64,000 nucleotides of DNA from Aaosphaeria pasadenensis. Lineage: Eukaryota > Ascomycota > Dothideomycetes > Pleosporales. The position numbers and the translations under genes were made by a program. The stretch lies in the NCBI GenBank assembly GCA_022813625.1, contig JAKLMB010000044.1:186001-250000 (forward strand), given 5' to 3'. This document shows, piece by piece, positions 24,229 through 34,781 of this stretch (positions are counted from its first letter, which is position 1; each line of letters starts with the position of its first letter). Below the pieces are notes generated by a model that saw only the letters and a program-made list of their open reading frames with translations, did not search any database and was not told the DNA's origin.

Positions 24229-25356
24229 TTCCTTCCTTACAATTGACTTGGTGCCTGAGGATGGCTCATTTGTGAACTAAACTCACCTAAATGATCTTAC
24301 GGGTAGGAAGATCAATCATGGTGAACTGTGCTAAGATTCAAATTGCTTTTTGTTAATAGCTCATGTTTGAACCTGTCAGAATACAATAATATTTATAGCA
24401 TTGCAGTGAGCACGTACAGTACTTGTCAGACCGCAATCGGAAGCATGGTGGTACTGCTTCCCAAACACAACCCTTTATGTTGAAACGCCATCTTATTATG
24501 CTTACTGCTTCGCGTGTTTAGCTTGATGTGTTCGTCTCGGCAAGTATGGGATGAGACGCTCAAATTCTGTCCTCTTTAAAGAGTTAGTCTTCACACGTGT
24601 ATGAGTAAATGAATTGACAATGATCGAGGGGCCCGAAAGCGCCTATTTGATTTCAAAGCATGCATACACAACCTCAGAGTAACCAGAAGAGTCGGAGTAC
24701 TAACGCATGGAGTGAGGCACAACGCCTGATGTGAACTTGAAGTTCGAGCAATTCCGTCTTAACTCCGTCGTAGAGTAGTTTTAACTCCACGCCACCATCG
24801 GGAATGTCCTTGTTCGTACTGGCGTTGAAAAGCCTTGTTATAGCTTCCCCCACTCTGTAGTAACTATGAGTAGTCCCACCCTGTCAACATGCATTTCACT
24901 CACCTATCCAATTAGTTAGATTCGCATCACCAAAATCTGCATAGGTCCGTAAGCAAGAAGGGACGGTAGAAGCTGCAAGCAATGAGGCTGATATAGCATT
25001 GCTTCATATCCGTTGACAATGCAGGTTTTCTTCGGCATACGTACTAAGCCCTTACAGCCAACGACACCATCACATGAGCAAAGGATGTTCGACCTCTATA
25101 CCACCAGCCAGCCCATCCCCTCCCCTACCGATTTTGGAGTATGCTCAGAAGTTAAGAGTCTTTTCAGTCCTGCCCTTTTCTGTTTTTAACATAGCACGAA
25201 CATACATATCTGAACGATTGGGAAGGTGAGGAATTGCTTGAAGCGTTTGATTTGACTACAAGACTTTTATGCCACACCTCCTATTCCACCAGGTCATGAA
25301 CCGACCCACAGCGTTGATGATAGCCACTCGGGGGCGACGATGACGGCGTGAGACAT
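24229..25356. other. Long intergenic, no gene supported
   Basis: About 1.1 kb between the atypical SDR (plus) and the SRPBCC gene (minus). Open frames are short and featureless. Convergent orientation means it needs to hold only two 3' ends. Confidence 0.45.
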
Positions 25357-25821
25357 TTACTCGAAGACGGCAGCGATGGCCTCGATCAGCTCAGCGAAGC
25401 GGGCGTTGAGATCAGTTTGTAAAATCTTTTTGTATTCGTCGGGCAAATCGCTGCCCTTGCCGGACCAGATGAAGCGAGTCTTATCCGGACCAAGCGATTC
25501 GAGTGCGGTTGTTCCGTACGCAACCATATCCGGATAGTCTGGCCGACGTACACGGAAAGACATGGAGTAGTTGGGGATGTCGATTGCTGTCATCTCCTCA
25601 GAAAAGATGTAGGTCTCGCCCGCTTTGGGGCCGCTAGGGTACTCGTAGTGGAAGGTTCGGATACTGCCGAGTCCGAAGCCTTCAAGGATGAGCTTCTTGC
25701 AGCCAGGGTACCACGCCTTCTCAGCCCCAAATCCTCCGATGATCCCCCACACCTCGCCAATTGGGGCGTTGATGTCCCGAGTGACGGTGACGTAATCCAC
25801 GAGAGCAGCAGTGTCCGACAT
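25357..25821 (-). CDS. SRPBCC/Bet v1-like small ligand-binding protein
   Basis: Single exon, 154 residues. The pattern 'VTRDINAPIGEVWGIIGGFG..KAWYPGCK' at the N-terminus, an 'RTFHYEY' beta strand, 'SEEMTAIDIPNYSMSFRV' and a long C-terminal helix are typical of SRPBCC (START/polyketide-cyclase-like) proteins. These make a deep hydrophobic pocket that binds or converts lipophilic small molecules. I chose the ATG at 25821 because the frame upstream of it is AT-rich, repetitive sequence unlike the family. It may be a lipid-binding protein or a cyclase/dehydratase. No polyketide synthase is in the window, so the function stays open. Confidence 0.8.
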   Translation of the reverse strand: MSDTAALVDYVTVTRDINAPIGEVWGIIGGFGAEKAWYPGCKKLILEGFGLGSIRTFHYEYPSGPKAGETYIFSEEMTAIDIPNYSMSFRVRRPDYPDMVAYGTTALESLGPDKTRFIWSGKGSDLPDEYKKILQTDLNARFAELIEAIAAVFE

Positions 25822-26346
25822 TGAGTATATATGAAGGTGTATTGATGTTGAGGTCCCGACAGGTGCCTGTAAAGTGTAGAGTAATGCAGAATAATGCAGA
25901 GTGATGTAAGGAGATGAGATCTGACAGTTCAGAGTTACTGGAGTGATGCATTCCTTAAAAGGACCCAATGAATCAATTTACTCGGTATCATTCGGCAACA
26001 GCTATTTCAGCTGACAAACTTGCTTCATCCAGTCTCTTCTGTACTATCGTTATCTCTACCCTCTTCTCTGTACTTCTCTATACGTTGATTAAGGAGGAGT
26101 TGTGGCCAGGCTGCGGCTCTAGTAAAGCTACCAGCTTGAAACGGCGAGCAACAACGTAGTATTTTGGCTGAATCTGTCTTAACTCTGAAGTGTTAGGTCA
26201 ATTGCCAAGGCTTCCAATGAGCGAATGTTCGAGGTTACAAATCGTATCTAGGGTAGGTTGTATAAGCAGGTTCATGTTAGGTAGACTTTGTCGGTCCAGA
26301 TGCAGTAACCCATGAGAGTAGTTCAATCCAAGTGAGGGATCGTATG
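25822..26346. other. Intergenic left of the repeat tract
   Basis: About 525 bases upstream of the SRPBCC gene. The first 150 contain the simple imperfect repeat GTAATGCAGA/ATGCAGAGTG. I see no other gene. Confidence 0.4.
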
Positions 26347-26404
26347 TGTACTCTAATATTTCAATTGACTACTGATGTATTCTAATATTGCAATTGACTA
26401 CTGA
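26347..26404. repeat. 29-bp tandem repeat, two copies
   Basis: Two adjacent 29-base units (26347-26375 and 26376-26404) share the core TCTAATATT and end in CAATTGACTACTGA. They differ at two positions. Confidence 0.85.
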
Positions 26405-26518
26405 AGAGTGCCCTTCTATCTGGTAGGTCGGCATGGAAACTATGGGTACGATGGGAACAACATGGTTCTCAGCGCTGCTCCTGTCTTTTCAAACCTTGGA
26501 ACATTGTCGGAACCAAGG

Positions 26519-26760
26519 CTGGTAGAGTTGAGTCATGTCCGGCATGTCCGGCTGATAGAGTAGTCTCATGTCCGGCATGTCCGGCTGGTAGAGTTGTCTT
26601 ATATCCGGCCAAGAGCTGTTTCTTTAATAGAAGTAAGGCTAATAGAGTTATCTTATATCTAGCTAAGAGGCTATTTCTTTATTAGAATTAAGGCTAATAA
26701 AGTTATCTTATATTTAGCTAAGAAATAATATTTTTATTAATATTAAAGCTAAAAAAGTTA
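26519..26760. repeat. Degrading tandem repeat array
   Basis: Two 33-base units (26519-26551, 26552-26584), rich in ATGTCCGG, run into longer units A (26585-26638, 54 bases), B (26639-26693, 55), C (26694-26748, 55) and a broken D from 26749. The same sites change in order: CTGGTAGAG in A, CTAATAGAG in B, CTAATAAAG in C, CTAAAAAAG in D, and CCGGCC to CTAGCT to TTAGCT. These are all C-to-T or G-to-A transitions, as expected of RIP or methyl-C deamination. Confidence 0.85.
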
Positions 26761-26960
26761 TTATAAATTTTATTAAAAATTTAATATTAATATATATTAT
26801 TTTTAATTTTATAATTTAATTTTATATTAAAATTTAAATATATAATATATTATATATTTATTAAAATAATATATAACTTTATTCTATTTTATAAACATAT
26901 TTTAGGAATTTTAAAGTACTACTACTTATAGTTCTATAGTATATATAATACTCCTCCTTA
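26640..26960. other. AT-rich island (left), RIP-like
   Basis: Almost pure A/T with many TpA steps, especially 26750-26900. It grows out of the repeat array and ends just before the gene at 27000. No coding frame exists. It fits old repeat DNA mutated by RIP. Confidence 0.75.
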
Positions 26961-26999
26961 TTCTTAATGTAGGTACTAAAAACTACAACATCTAACACT

Positions 27000-27920
27000 A
27001 TGCTCGTCCTCGTCCCTGGTATCACTGGCAACCTTGGCTTACATTTGATCGATAGCCTTGTCTCTCGTGGGCATCAGGTTCGTGGCCTTGGTCGATCTCC
27101 GGACAAACTCACCCAGGAACAACAGTCTAAGCTTGAAAGCTTTATCAAAATACAGAATTACTGGGATGTTGAAGCTCTGGACAAGGCCTGCACTGGCGCC
27201 GATGCAATTATATGTGCGTACGCGGGAACTCCAATAATGCACTTGGATGCGCAGCTACTTTTGCTCCGCGCTGCTGAGCGTGCTTCTATTACCCGCTTTC
27301 TCGCCGCCAGCTGGAATTGCGACTGGAGAGTACTGCAGCTTGGGCAGCATCAGAGTTATGATGCTTGTATCGCTTTCCATCAACAGGCTAAGCTGACATC
27401 AACTATCAAACCGATCTGGATCCTGACCGGTGGCCTGACGGAGGTCTACTTTTCTATTCCCGGCCATGGTAACTTCTCCCCGGCCTACAATGGCCCGTGG
27501 GATCCGGTGAACAAAACGGTCGACATCTGGGGAACAGGCGACGAGAAATGGGACTTGACAACCGAGAAGGACGCAGCTGAGTTTTCGGTTGAGGTTATCC
27601 AGCGCGATGACGCCGCAGAAGGGGGCTTCTGGGAGTTACGTTCTGGTGCTTACTCCCCTCGAGAGCTCGCTAGAATCTATAAGGAGGTCAGGGGTGTTGA
27701 GGTTGGCTTAAAACAACGAGGCTCTCTGGACGACCTGAGGAAGCTCGCCTATTCTCTACGGGAGCAGAAGCCGTACAACGACTACTACAGCTTTATTGGC
27801 CTGTTCTATCAGCTCTTCCAGCTGGACGGAACATATTCGCTCAAAAACATCGACAACCACAAATTGAGTGTCAAGACCACGTCGATCGAAGAGTTCCTTC
27901 GTCAAAATCCTGAAGTATGA
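27000..27920 (+). CDS. NmrA-like NAD(P)-binding oxidoreductase
   Basis: Intronless, 306 residues. The N-terminus 'VPGITGNLGLHLIDSL' gives the GxxGxxG dinucleotide motif, and 'VRGLGRSPDKL' carries the Arg typical of NADP-binding NmrA/isoflavone-reductase-like proteins. 'TTEKDAAEFSVEVI' matches the conserved late segment of the family. It probably reduces a small molecule, or senses the NADP state as NmrA does. The GC content is normal, yet it starts about 40 bases after an AT-rich, RIP-like island, so its promoter is compressed or embedded in that island. It is convergent with another reductase gene at 29323. Confidence 0.85.
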   Translation: MLVLVPGITGNLGLHLIDSLVSRGHQVRGLGRSPDKLTQEQQSKLESFIKIQNYWDVEALDKACTGADAIICAYAGTPIMHLDAQLLLLRAAERASITRFLAASWNCDWRVLQLGQHQSYDACIAFHQQAKLTSTIKPIWILTGGLTEVYFSIPGHGNFSPAYNGPWDPVNKTVDIWGTGDEKWDLTTEKDAAEFSVEVIQRDDAAEGGFWELRSGAYSPRELARIYKEVRGVEVGLKQRGSLDDLRKLAYSLREQKPYNDYYSFIGLFYQLFQLDGTYSLKNIDNHKLSVKTTSIEEFLRQNPEV

Positions 27921-29322
27921 TTTGGGTTTCGCAGAATAGAGTAGGCGGCAGTTCAAGGGAGGCTATTGGTTTTCACAATGTAGATTTACATAATCAATCA
28001 GACAAGTCCCACTCATGATAACCCGCCTCCTCAATACTCTAACGTGTATATATCTTGCCAACATACCGACTTTCAATGTTATTTACAGGCAATCTGGGTG
28101 AGATAGACTAGTATCGTCATGAGCACACATGGCATACAGTATCTACTGTCTTCGTATTGTAGTAAGTGGCTTACCAATGAATGCCTTGGTTGCTTTCCAC
28201 GGTCAGCACGAAAGGGCACGCAAATCCGATTGTGACACAATTAGTAACCTTGAAGCCGAATGATCACAACAAAATATCAGGGCCATGATCTCTCTGCGTT
28301 TCGAATGAGCCATGTGGAGGAGCAGTGAGTCACGATTTTTTCATGCGGAAATTTGAAGTGTGCCTATCCTGCGTTACAAACCAACGCCCCCAATTGATGT
28401 GCTTCGTCGTGGAAACGCGCTGCTTAATCCATCCCCGGCCACTACAGGTCGTGAACCCGTCCTTGCTGTTTCTTTCTCGATTCTCCAAGCACTGCCAATG
28501 GGCTACACATTGAATATTGCCCTCTTCAGCAGTTATCACCCCTGTGTCCTGAAAGGTTAGAGAAGACGACACATGCCCATTTTTTATTGTGATGCTCTTG
28601 ACGCTCATGACTGGTGTCGTAACCGCGGATTTGCTCTATATGAAAGACAGATATGTCTCTTCCACTGTTGACATCGAGGTCAGGCATGACTTTCGCCACA
28701 CTCGTGTTTACAGTCGACCGCTCGATGTGCTCCTCGAATGGCGTTCACTCTACCTCCTTACACTTTTCGGGGAAAGCCAGGTAGCCCAAGATGCCTAGAC
28801 CCTAGCCCGTCACCCTTACATTCTAACGTACCTCACGATCCGTAGGACATCAATCTTTCAGTATATTGAACCCCCCCCCCATCCTCCTAATTACGGAGAA
28901 ATGGAAGTTCGACAGGGCGCTTCAACGGGAGGATGGCAACTTCGGACATCTCTATGGCTGACAACATTCTGGTACACGACTGTGTCTTGTATTATTTTCG
29001 TTCCTGGAGGAGGCGAAGTCGAAGATAGACTAGGGATAATTCTGCATGCGAAAGCATTCAGAAATTGGCAGCAGAAGAAGGGCTTGTATGGTTCCAAGAC
29101 GGGTCCAGCTCCTGTGCTACGGGAATCGGATCTACAATCCAGGGCGATTATTCTGCAGCAATTTATAGTCACACCCTCTTTCACCCCCACTCTCTGGAAT
29201 CAGAAAGATAGAATGTTGCAACATTTGGAAGCTATCACAGACGCTGGCGTTGACAGCTTATTTTGTTATTTAATCTCTATGTGGTACTATCAGGCGGCGC
29301 CTCGGGATTTTGGGTAAGCCGA
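27921..29322. other. Convergent intergenic, no gene supported
   Basis: About 1.4 kb between the two convergent reductase genes. Two open frames (28330-28608 minus, 92 residues; 28901-29317 plus, 138 residues) have plausible amino-acid composition but no domain, signal peptide or homology that I recognise. A run of ten C lies at 28871-28880. Confidence 0.4.
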
Positions 29323-30389
29323 TTAGTTATAGCGAGAGTTGAGTGCCTCAGCAGTATGGTCCCAGATCTTCTTCGTAGCGTCCATCTTTTCCAGATCAGC
29401 CAGCAGCTCGTCTTGCTGAATGATCTGCATCTTGTCATCCACGGAGAATAAAGAGCCCCTAGTACCGTGGGTCAATGTCTGACCAGGCTGGCGCCCCTCT
29501 GGGATGGGGACGCCCGTGCCACCATACTCGGCGCTGGTGATGAGATAAAGTGAACGCTCGGCAGATTCTTCAGGCGTAGACTGAACGAAGGTGCCAGGAG
29601 GAGGGGCAGCGGCGTTGGCGGGAATTCCCTTCGAACCCCAGCTTTTCTTGAAGAGATCCGTGGAGACCCTGCCAGGATGTGCGTGGATGAAAACAATATC
29701 TTTGTTTTCGGGATCTTCCGCGATGAACTTCAGTGAGAGGGTGACAGTAGTCGCAGCGTGGCCAGCGAAGTTGGGAATATTAAACCGGTCGGCACCCTTG
29801 AGGGTCAAATCGTCGAGAAAAATGTTGGTAGTCTCTTGACCAGCGGCCAAGATGTTGATGATGCGGGTGGTTCCCGTCTTAGCAGCAGCAGCAGTCCTGA
29901 GCTTGGAAATAAGGCGATTGATAAAAACAATATGAGAGTAGTAGGAGACAGTCTGAGACATCTCCAGACCCTCGGAGGTTTCTGTGGATGTCTTTAGTTT
30001 ATGTGTTTTTCCATACAAGAGATCCACTACTCACCTTTGCGTCCATTGAAGGGTAGATAACCTGCAGAGAGGAACAGAAGATCAATCTTTTCTTCTTGGG
30101 CGGCGATCTGGTCAGCGAGACGCTGCGAGTCCGCGATCAGTGAGATCTGGCCCTCGAGGTACTTGATATCCGCATGAGCGTTAAGGCTGGTGAGTTCGCT
30201 GATGAGGGAACGGTGAGCGTTTTCGTTGCGACCTACGAGGTAGATCTTGAGGGGAAAGCCCTGAGCAACGAGATTCTTCAAGGAATACTTGCCGATGCCG
30301 TCGGTGCCGCCTACAAAGACGCAAGTCTTAGGGAGGACAGCCCTGGTGATGGTGTTGTTGGAGGCGCGGATGGGTCCGAGAAAAGACAT
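29323..30389 (-). CDS. Atypical short-chain dehydrogenase/reductase
   Basis: Two exons (30389-30035, 29981-29323) give 337 residues. The cofactor motif is GGTDGIGK (TGxxxGxG class), with LVGRN after the second strand and FLSAGYLPF at the NNAG position. The usual catalytic Ser is not evident in NILAAGQ. The YYSHIVFINRL helix lacks a clean YxxxK (a Tyr occurs but no Lys four residues on). It belongs to the fungal SDR group with GGTDGIG that often sits in metabolite clusters. The activity may therefore be altered. It starts next to a second AT-rich island and faces the NmrA-like gene. Confidence 0.8.
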
Positions 30390-30439
30390 GATAACCTTAG
30401 TTGTTTAGTTAAAGAGGGCAAGAGATTAATCTTAGTTGC

Positions 30440-30800
30440 AATAGGAACGAATTTAATATAGTAGAATCTTAGTTAGAAGACTTAAGAAGTCCTCTAATAT
30501 AAAGATATAAGTAGCCTAGATTAACTACTATACTTTAGACCTTAGCTACTACTTATACTTTAAAACTTAAAAGCCTTTTTTTAAATTTTAAAATATAATT
30601 TTTTAAATTAAATTTTTTATATTAAATATATATAATAAATTTTTTAAAGTAATATTAAATTATAAAGCTTTTATTTTATAATTATATATATTTAATATAA
30701 ATATTTTTATATAAAAAGTTATATTTTAAATTTTATATATATATTTATATTATATAAATTAGTTTATATACTAAAAGGTTAGGTTAGTTAGTTTATAATA
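30440..30800. other. AT-rich island (right), RIP-like
   Basis: A/T-only tracts full of TATATA and TTTAAATT, strongest at 30570-30760. It lies directly upstream of the SDR at 30389, mirroring the left island at 26640-26960. No coding frame. I could not align the two islands by eye, so a shared origin is not shown. Confidence 0.75.
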
Positions 30801-31487
30801 ATATAGTTCTAATAGAGCTAGGAGCCTAGGCAGGACCTGCAGCAGCCTAGACGTGAGGTTCTGACAGAGCTGAAGCAACTGCATTTGTTGTGTTGCTAAG
30901 CAACTGCTTTGCTCGGCCTTACTCGCACAACGATAGAATCCGAGCTCCGATATACGCAAATAGCCTTACCCCTTTCTTACCTTAACCTGCAAAGACTCCT
31001 CTTAATTGCTTTTCTTAGCAACACTACTGCTGTCCCTTCTTGTCTTATCAAGGACTTGTGTTACTGCCCGCAGACCGAGTCTAGTCGAGCTGCTATCCTT
31101 TATACTAAGGCGTACCAAGCAGTAGGCATCGCAGAGAACGGTTGGCTACTTTGCAAGAAGCACAAGCGTGCAGAGTACCGCTATCTCCTCATAGTTTCTT
31201 GGGAAACTTTGCAGCTGCGCGCAACAATAATGCTCAGCGCAGAGATATTGCTATGTAGAGGGCAGTGTGAATACTGCACGCCAGTATCAATTTGAAGCCA
31301 CGGGGGTCGAGCAATCGAACCAACAACATTTGCATCATATCACAGTGCTTTGATGCCACAGAGGTTTCTAGTCTTTCTTTGTTTCATTTACATAGCTACT
31401 CGTTTCGGTTAAACAGTGCCAATAATCATCCATGGAAGTCCCTACACCGCGTGGGAAGAGAAATGGGTCCGCGAAAGGCTAACATTT
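30801..31487. other. Intergenic right of the AT-rich island
   Basis: About 690 bases. A 128-residue plus-strand frame at 30909-31295 has no recognisable domain. Near 30890 there is a short palindrome-like GTTGCTAAGCAAC. The normal GC content resumes abruptly at about 30810, marking the edge of the island. Confidence 0.4.
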
Positions 31488-33318
31488 CTACTCATCTCGC
31501 TTGTCAACTGGTACATGACGTTTGAAACCCATCAGCTGTACCACTTCGGTCCAGAAAGTGACTGGAGGCGAGACAAAAGATGCCTCATAAGCATCTATTA
31601 GAGGGCCATCCCACACAAGATCCACTTCGTGTGGCTTTAGCCACTTTGTCTTCTTGTAGAATTTCCAGAAGACAAACAAAGCCGGGGCCACGCCAACCAT
31701 TGTGTAATAGGTGAAAAATCCTTCAACAGTAAAGTTTCCTGGCTTAAAGGTCGAATAGCCATACACAAACACTACGAGAATCTCGAAAATGAGTGCAAGC
31801 CAGGTCCCGTATGGCTGGAAGTAGCCGCAATATGGCAGCGTTTTTCGATCGAGTCCCTGAACTTGACAAGCCTTGTGAAATGCGATGTACGTACCACACA
31901 TGACGATGAAGTTAATCACTCCACCGGCAGTAATGATATTCGTCAACCAGGTGAGCACCTTGGCGGAGTTGTCAGACAACTGGAGGAAGGAGAGGAACGG
32001 AAATAGCATGACTAAAAGGAAGCAATTGATGGGAACCTGTTCAAATTAGTATACTTGATAATAATTGTTGATCTAGTACACCTACGCCTGCTTTCGTGCA
32101 CTTTCGAAAGATCTTTGGGGCTCGCCCTTCAATTGCCAGGGCGTACAAGCTGCGAGTTGCACAATACGTCAGGGTATTGCCTGCTGAGAAAATACTGGTG
32201 ACCAAGAGCGCATTGACGAGATGCGGCAGACCGTCGATGCTCATGTTCTTCATAGCAATGACGTATGGAGAGGCTGCAGCACTCTTCTCCCCCGATTCCA
32301 AGACAGCTACCAGCTCAGGATCGTTGTAAGCCAAGACGATACCAACACAAAGTGCTCCTAAGATAAAAAAGGCACCAAAGCGGTAGTACAACGTCTTGTA
32401 TGCCATCTTAATGTAGACACGTGGGCGTTTTGCCTCGCCAGCTACCATAGAGATGTACTCAGGTCCGACGATACAGAATGAGGCAGCCCAGAGTGATCCT
32501 AGCCAGCCCTCGAAGCGGCCCATTCCTCCGTTATGATGCGCGTTCATCGGCCCAGGATCTCTCCAATGCCGGAAACCGTACGGGTCCTTGTGTGGGTTTG
32601 CCCCGACCATAGTAAAGAAGGTGAATGCGTACAGGATAAGGATCAAGATAACCTTGCCGCCTGATAGCCAGAATTCAGCTTCACCGTAGGCTTTAACCGC
32701 GAGAATATTGCAGGCACTAGAAGTCATCAGTCTTAATGCGACCTCATCGAGGGGCCAGGGAGCATACGCATATAGCACGATAACTGCGCTACAGACGGCT
32801 GCGACAGGAATATCGTCTCTCCAGAAGTTCAGCACTAAGTTCAGTGCTGTGATCTCAAAGGGGATAAGAAGCGCTTCGTATAAAAAGAAGTTCCATCCGG
32901 CCATGAATCTGGTTGGAGGTTAATTACATGAGACATACCCAGGCGCGTCAAGTGGGTTTTACCCAAGAGCATCATCTACCCAATGCCCCGCTAGCCGAAT
33001 AAAGCCTCCCGACACAGGCATGAAGCATGCCATTTCTGCCATGGCGTTGTTGACAAGAGCAATGATACCAGAGTAACCGGCATATGCAATTAGTATACCT
33101 AACGGGCCTCCTGAGTTGAGCGCACCGCCAATACTAATAAACAAGGCAGTTCCAATAGAGCCACCAATAGCGATCAGTTGGATTTGGCGATTTCCAAGAT
33201 GTCGTTGTAGGTCATCTGCGTTGTCGTTGACAGTACCCTGACCAAACTGGCCATCAAGCGTCTCGATTGGGGTGACTGGTGCACCAAGTGCCTCTGCGTC
33301 ATGCTCCTTACCCTTCAT
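31488..33318 (-). CDS. Amino-acid permease (AAT/YAT family)
   Basis: Four exons (33318-32963, 32908-32768, 32716-32086, 32036-31488) give 558 residues and about twelve membrane helices. The start of helix 1 reads 'QLIAIGGSIGTALFISIGGAL', the signature of fungal amino-acid permeases. 'AGEAKRPR' and 'SIFSAGNTLTYCATRSLYALA' are also standard. The 51-nt intron 32717-32767 is a multiple of three and leaves an open frame. Removing it restores the consensus LYAACNILAVKAYGEAEFW. It imports amino acids or similar compounds at the plasma membrane. Its neighbour genes (SDR, MR/MLE dehydratase) could use the imported substrate, for example a hydroxylated amino acid. Confidence 0.88.
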
Positions 33319-33938
33319 GTTATCAGAGGAACAATATCCTTTTCAGTAAGTACTTGAACAAAATTTGTAATAATAAAGGAATTAACTTCAAATAGGTCGA
33401 AGAGGAAGGGAGGAGTAAATCAAAGGCAATGAGTTCATGTAGACTATATAGTGAAAGGTACAGTAGAGTACGCTGCCTTACAATTGAAGTCGGGTTAGCG
33501 TAAGCGCAGATAAGGCACAACTCTACAGGGCCACACGCTGTCCCCAAGAACTAGTCTGCACATCATGTAGAGAGCATACGCAAGGCAACGCACATATAAT
33601 ATAAACAATTATTATACCTAGGAATCATTAAAAGAGGTTGAGTTTAAGCTAGAGGTTATTTTCTACTTGAATCTACTCGAACTTATAGTCAAGTATTGTG
33701 AAACTACTGACTTGACAGACTGACTCAGTAAAATATGGACCTGCTCGACTCTACTATTTATGAGTATTGATACCTCATTTCTTTTATCTGACAACAATTA
33801 CTGATTTCTTGTTGCCCCGCATAATCTTTGACTTGAAAAGTATCTGATTTCAATCACCCGTTCAAAGAAGCTCGCAACGCAATATAAGATCGGTTCTGAA
33901 ACAGAAGGCTTGCATGCCAACCGTCTAACATTGAAGCC
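33319..33938. promoter_or_regulatory. Divergent promoter, permease and SDR
   Basis: About 620 bases between the permease (minus) and the SDR (plus), AT-leaning in the middle (33590-33700). Position implies promoters for both. No specific operator recognised. Confidence 0.35.
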
Positions 33939-34781
33939 ATGTCTATGTCAGGCAAAGTGGTAGCGATACCCCACCATTTACATTGTCTGTACTAAAATCA
34001 ACGTAGATTGGTATAACTGGTGCTGGAAGTGGCATAGGTCGCGCTACGGCAATGCTTTTAAGCAGACAAGGCGCAACACTGTCGTTGACAGACTTGAACC
34101 AAGCCAGCTTGGATCAGACTGTGGAGCTGCTTGATAAGAGTCAATCCCACGATGTCATGACAATGGTAGTCAATGTGGTGGATTCAGAACAGGTTCATGC
34201 TTGGATCAGGCAAACTGTGGCGAAGTTCAAGCGATTCGATGGTGCTGCCAACGTTGCTGGTATTTTCAGACCTCTTCGACTCGAAGCTTCGACTATCAGT
34301 GATTGGGATCTTATGATGGACGTCAATGCAAAGGGAGTCTTCCACTGCTTGCAAGCCCAGATTAGAGCTTTTGATGATGCAGGCGGCAGTATTGTAAGCA
34401 CAGATATCGAGACCGTTTTCACTCACCACCCGGGTTGAACTAACATTCTGTTCATAGGTGACGGTCGCATCATCTGCAGGCGTTAAAGGCCTAGCTTCGG
34501 CGCCGATTTACGCAGCGTCGAAACATGCTGTTATTGGATTATGCGCCTCTGTCGCGCAAGACGTTGCATGCAGAAAGATTCGAGTCAACACGGTCGCCCC
34601 AGGACTGGTAGACACCCCCATGACTCAATCCGTGCTGCTTGCAGGCACTCAACGAGCTAACCCCATGAACCGAGCTGCACGCGTAGAAGAAATTGCCAGC
34701 GTAGTCGTGTACCTTTTGAGTGATGACTCGTCATTCGTGACAGGGGCTTGTTGGCGAGTGGACGGTGGATATACTATATAA
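33939..34781 (+). CDS. Classical SDR (FabG-like)
   Basis: Exon 1 is a 21-nt mini-exon (33939-33959, seven codons), followed by 34007-34393 and 34458-34781, for 243 residues. TGAGSGIGR (about 10-18) is the cofactor site, followed by AANVAG, VASSAG with the catalytic Ser, and YAASK (YxxxK). 'RVNTVAPGLVDTPM' and the C-terminal 'FVTGACWRVDGGYT' are hallmarks of classical SDRs of the 3-oxoacyl-[ACP] reductase type. It should interconvert an alcohol and a ketone using NAD(P). The Asp in 'LSLTDLN' after the second strand suggests NAD preference. The start relies on a consensus GTAG..TAG intron of 47 nt. Confidence 0.85.

Noticed and set aside
26640..30800. Inverted repeats framing the reductase pair, as for a transposon
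   Set aside because: Both flanks are AT-rich, but I could not align them as inverted or direct copies, and no transposase frame is present.
30909..31295. 128-residue plus frame as a transposon remnant
   Set aside because: No transposase, integrase or reverse-transcriptase motif can be seen. Only its position beside the AT-rich island suggested it.
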